DNA of 57,408 bases, from positions 1-57,408 of the forward strand of contig NVRM01000003.1 in the NCBI GenBank assembly GCA_002400885.1, given 5' to 3'. Below the pieces are notes generated by a model. The model was not told where the DNA came from. It made no database searches and worked only from the letters and a program-made list of their open reading frames with translations. Shown here piece after piece: positions 55,432-57,408 of the stretch. How positions within the stretch are numbered: position 1 is the first letter of the stretch; each line of letters opens with the position of its first letter. A program made the translations under genes and the position numbers. Source of the stretch: Flavobacteriaceae bacterium. Lineage in GTDB: Bacteria > Bacteroidota > Bacteroidia > Flavobacteriales > Flavobacteriaceae.

Positions 55432-57408
55432 TTAAACTTGTTTTTCTCTTGCTTTAGAAACATACTCTACAATGGTTTTAAGGAGTAGTTTTCTATTTAT
55501 AGGTTTAGAAATATAGCTATCGCATCCTTTACTCAAGGCATATTTTATATCGGACTCCATGGCAAATGCAGACAGGGCTATGATCGGTAAATCAGGCCTT
55601 GTTTTCTTAATAATTTCCGTCGCTTCTAAACCATTCATAATAGGCATTTTAATATCCATCAACACCACGTCTATTGTCGTGTTTTCTGCACATATGTCTA
55701 CTGCCTCTTTTCCATTTTCTACTTTTAATACCGTATAATTAGTTCTAGAAAAAACCTCCTCTAAAAATACCATATTATTTATTTCATCTTCCGCTATGAG
55801 TATCGTAATATCCTCCTTTTTAAAATCTTGAGCAGAAACAACATCAATTTTAACCATTGTTTCTTTCTCTGGTTCTAAAGAAGCATAGGGTAAAGTAAAA
55901 CATATTTTAGTGCCTTTCTCATCTGACCTCTCAATCCATATTTCACCTCCAAATAGCTCCACAAAAGATTTACTGATCGCCAAGCCCAAGCCATTTCCTT
56001 TTGCTTGTTTTCTGCTATTCTCATTGGTTTGAATAAATCGGTCAAATATTTTAGAGTGAAATTTTTGGGGAATTCCTATTCCTGAATCTTCCACATAAAA
56101 CTCCAATATATCCTCTTTTAAATAATAACCAATACGCACATAGCCGGAGTTTGTAAACTTAATAGCATTGGATACTAGATTAGATAGTACTTGTAATAAT
56201 TTAGTTTTATCATTCTTTATACTCAAATCATTCTTTACAAAAGGATCTAATACTAATTGTATCCCTTTGGCATCTGCTTTTACTTGATGGAGTTCTATTA
56301 AATGATTTACCAAATCATTTACTTTAAAAAATTCCTTTTTTAACCGAACCATCCCTGCCTCTATCTGTGAAATATCTAAAATATCATTCACAATATTTAA
56401 TAACTGAGCACTACTGTCTATAATTAGTTGGGTATAGTGTTTTCTATCCTCTTCTTTTAAATCAGAGTTACTTAATAATTCTGAAAAACCAACAATACCA
56501 TTCATAGGTGTCCTAATTTCATGACTCATATTAGCTAAAAAAGATGTTTTTAACGATTCGGATTGCACCGCTTCTTTTAACGCTTTTTTCAACTTTTTAG
56601 CTGCTCGTTTTCGTTCAATAACCCCACTTATAGAATTGGCTATCAACTCTAAATTCTCCACATCTTCCTGCGTATAAACCACTTCACTTTCAAAGTTTTT
56701 GACCACGATAGCACCGATACACTTATCTAGAACCATTATGGGAGCTCCCAACCAAACTTTAATTTCTTCCCCCAATATTTCAATACCATGTTTCGCTTTT
56801 AGTGCCTTAATTTCCGCTGTTTTTAACAGCAGTGATTTTTTATTTTTTATAACAAGCCCTGTTAAACTTGCGTTTAGCTCTAATTCTAAATTAGTTTCCA
56901 TTTTTGTAGAAACGCTAAATTTTTTATGCAACACACTCGTATCTCTATTGATAATCGCAATAAAACAATTATTGGCATCCAAAAAATTAGAAACCTCTAT
57001 ATGAGTAAATATGTAAAATTCCTTTAAACTAATGTTTGAAATAGCGGCTTTAGAAATTCTAGAAACGGCATTCTTTCTTCTTTCTTCTTTAATACGCTCC
57101 GTGACATCTTCTGCTAAAGTCACATAGCCAATCACTTTAGATTTCTCGTTTTTAACTTCCATAACATTCCAATTACAGCTAATAAGCTTCTCAAATTTAG
57201 TGGTATTTATAGTTGTTTTTTGAAGTCTTCCAGAGCCCTTCATTTCCGCCCTCCACTCCTCTTTTCTCAAATCAAATTTAGCTTTATTAAAAAACAATGT
57301 TTTAAAACTCTTCCCTAGCATTTCCTTTTCAGAATAGCCAAACATGGCTTCAGCCGTCTTATTCCATTTAACACAATTATAGGCTGTATCCCACATCATT
57401 GAAGGCAA
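55432..57408 (-). CDS. Hybrid sensor histidine kinase/response regulator, N terminus outside window
   Basis: The frame is open to the window edge, so the N-terminal part is missing. Visible order, numbered from the edge: end of a PAS domain (about 1-110, ending GYVTLAEDVTERIKEERR), GAF domain (about 115-265), dimerisation domain with His296 in SFLANMSHEIRTPMNG, HATPase with SNLVSNAIKFTNSG and DSGIGIP, and a C-terminal receiver (about 535-655, TILIAEDEINN, VVLMDIKMPIMNG, YISKPINR). No membrane segment or output domain is seen in this part. The phosphorelay is probably completed by an Hpt protein elsewhere. It precedes the ECF sigma factor by 61 bp. Confidence 0.93.
   Translation of the reverse strand: MPSMMWDTAYNCVKWNKTAEAMFGYSEKEMLGKSFKTLFFNKAKFDLRKEEWRAEMKGSGRLQKTTINTTKFEKLISCNWNVMEVKNEKSKVIGYVTLAEDVTERIKEERRKNAVSRISKAAISNISLKEFYIFTHIEVSNFLDANNCFIAIINRDTSVLHKKFSVSTKMETNLELELNASLTGLVIKNKKSLLLKTAEIKALKAKHGIEILGEEIKVWLGAPIMVLDKCIGAIVVKNFESEVVYTQEDVENLELIANSISGVIERKRAAKKLKKALKEAVQSESLKTSFLANMSHEIRTPMNGIVGFSELLSNSDLKEEDRKHYTQLIIDSSAQLLNIVNDILDISQIEAGMVRLKKEFFKVNDLVNHLIELHQVKADAKGIQLVLDPFVKNDLSIKNDKTKLLQVLSNLVSNAIKFTNSGYVRIGYYLKEDILEFYVEDSGIGIPQKFHSKIFDRFIQTNENSRKQAKGNGLGLAISKSFVELFGGEIWIERSDEKGTKICFTLPYASLEPEKETMVKIDVVSAQDFKKEDITILIAEDEINNMVFLEEVFSRTNYTVLKVENGKEAVDICAENTTIDVVLMDIKMPIMNGLEATEIIKKTRPDLPIIALSAFAMESDIKYALSKGCDSYISKPINRKLLLKTIVEYVSKAREKQV

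Noticed and set aside
1-57408. tRNA, rRNA, CRISPR, prophage or transposase
   Set aside because: Looked for throughout on both strands; no cloverleaf, repeat-spacer array or mobile-element gene was recognised by eye. A tRNAscan/Infernal run would be decisive.

Overview
The window is a chromosomal segment of a marine-type Flavobacteriaceae (Bacteroidota). The evidence is low G+C coding sequence, TonB-dependent receptors paired with lipoproteins, a Suf operon, DUF4286/DUF5689 proteins, and promoters of the Bacteroidota type (TTG, about 17-20 bp, then TAnnTTTG). I see no rRNA, tRNA, insertion sequence, prophage or CRISPR array. About 41 of the listed ORFs are real genes. I add one small ORF that is missing from the track.

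Layout. 1-4.4 kb (+): a TPR protein, a DUF4286 protein, rsmA and mgtE. 4.4-15.5 kb (-): two tandem paralogous modules, each a TonB-dependent receptor followed by a surface lipoprotein with DUF5689 repeats and a lamin-tail domain (LTD). A secreted endonuclease/exonuclease/phosphatase-fold enzyme is divergently transcribed at 15.6 kb. I infer an uptake system, possibly for extracellular nucleic acid or nucleotides. 16.9-23.4 kb (-): a GH95 fucosidase, recJ, an OsmC protein and a ClC channel. 23.6-26.3 kb: a tiny Cys/Lys-rich ORF, an alpha/beta hydrolase, a small STAS-like protein and thiL.

26.6-34.1 kb: the Fe-S assembly cluster sufA-sufB-(lipoprotein)-sufC-sufD, an oppositely oriented beta-lactamase-fold hydrolase, and sufS. 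A perfect 20-bp palindrome lies in the sufA promoter region. 34.6-44.6 kb (-): a phosphate-acquisition regulon, consisting of a TonB receptor, a beta-helix lipoprotein, an OprO/P-type porin and pstS-pstC-pstA-pstB-phoU. Three of its transcription starts share an unusual promoter signature.

45.0-49.7 kb (-): a three-gene signalling operon that is the most unusual item here. The first TPR kinase keeps the phosphoacceptor His box but has lost the ATP-binding motifs. The second keeps the ATPase motifs but has Gly in place of the His. A response regulator follows. This looks like a split histidine kinase that would have to work in trans. 49.8-54.5 kb: a SpoU-family methyltransferase, mutS (probably starting at TTG), rsmI and an O-methyltransferase. 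54.5-57.4 kb (-): a hybrid sensor kinase cut by the window edge, an ECF sigma factor and a small zinc-type (HxxxCxxC) anti-sigma candidate.
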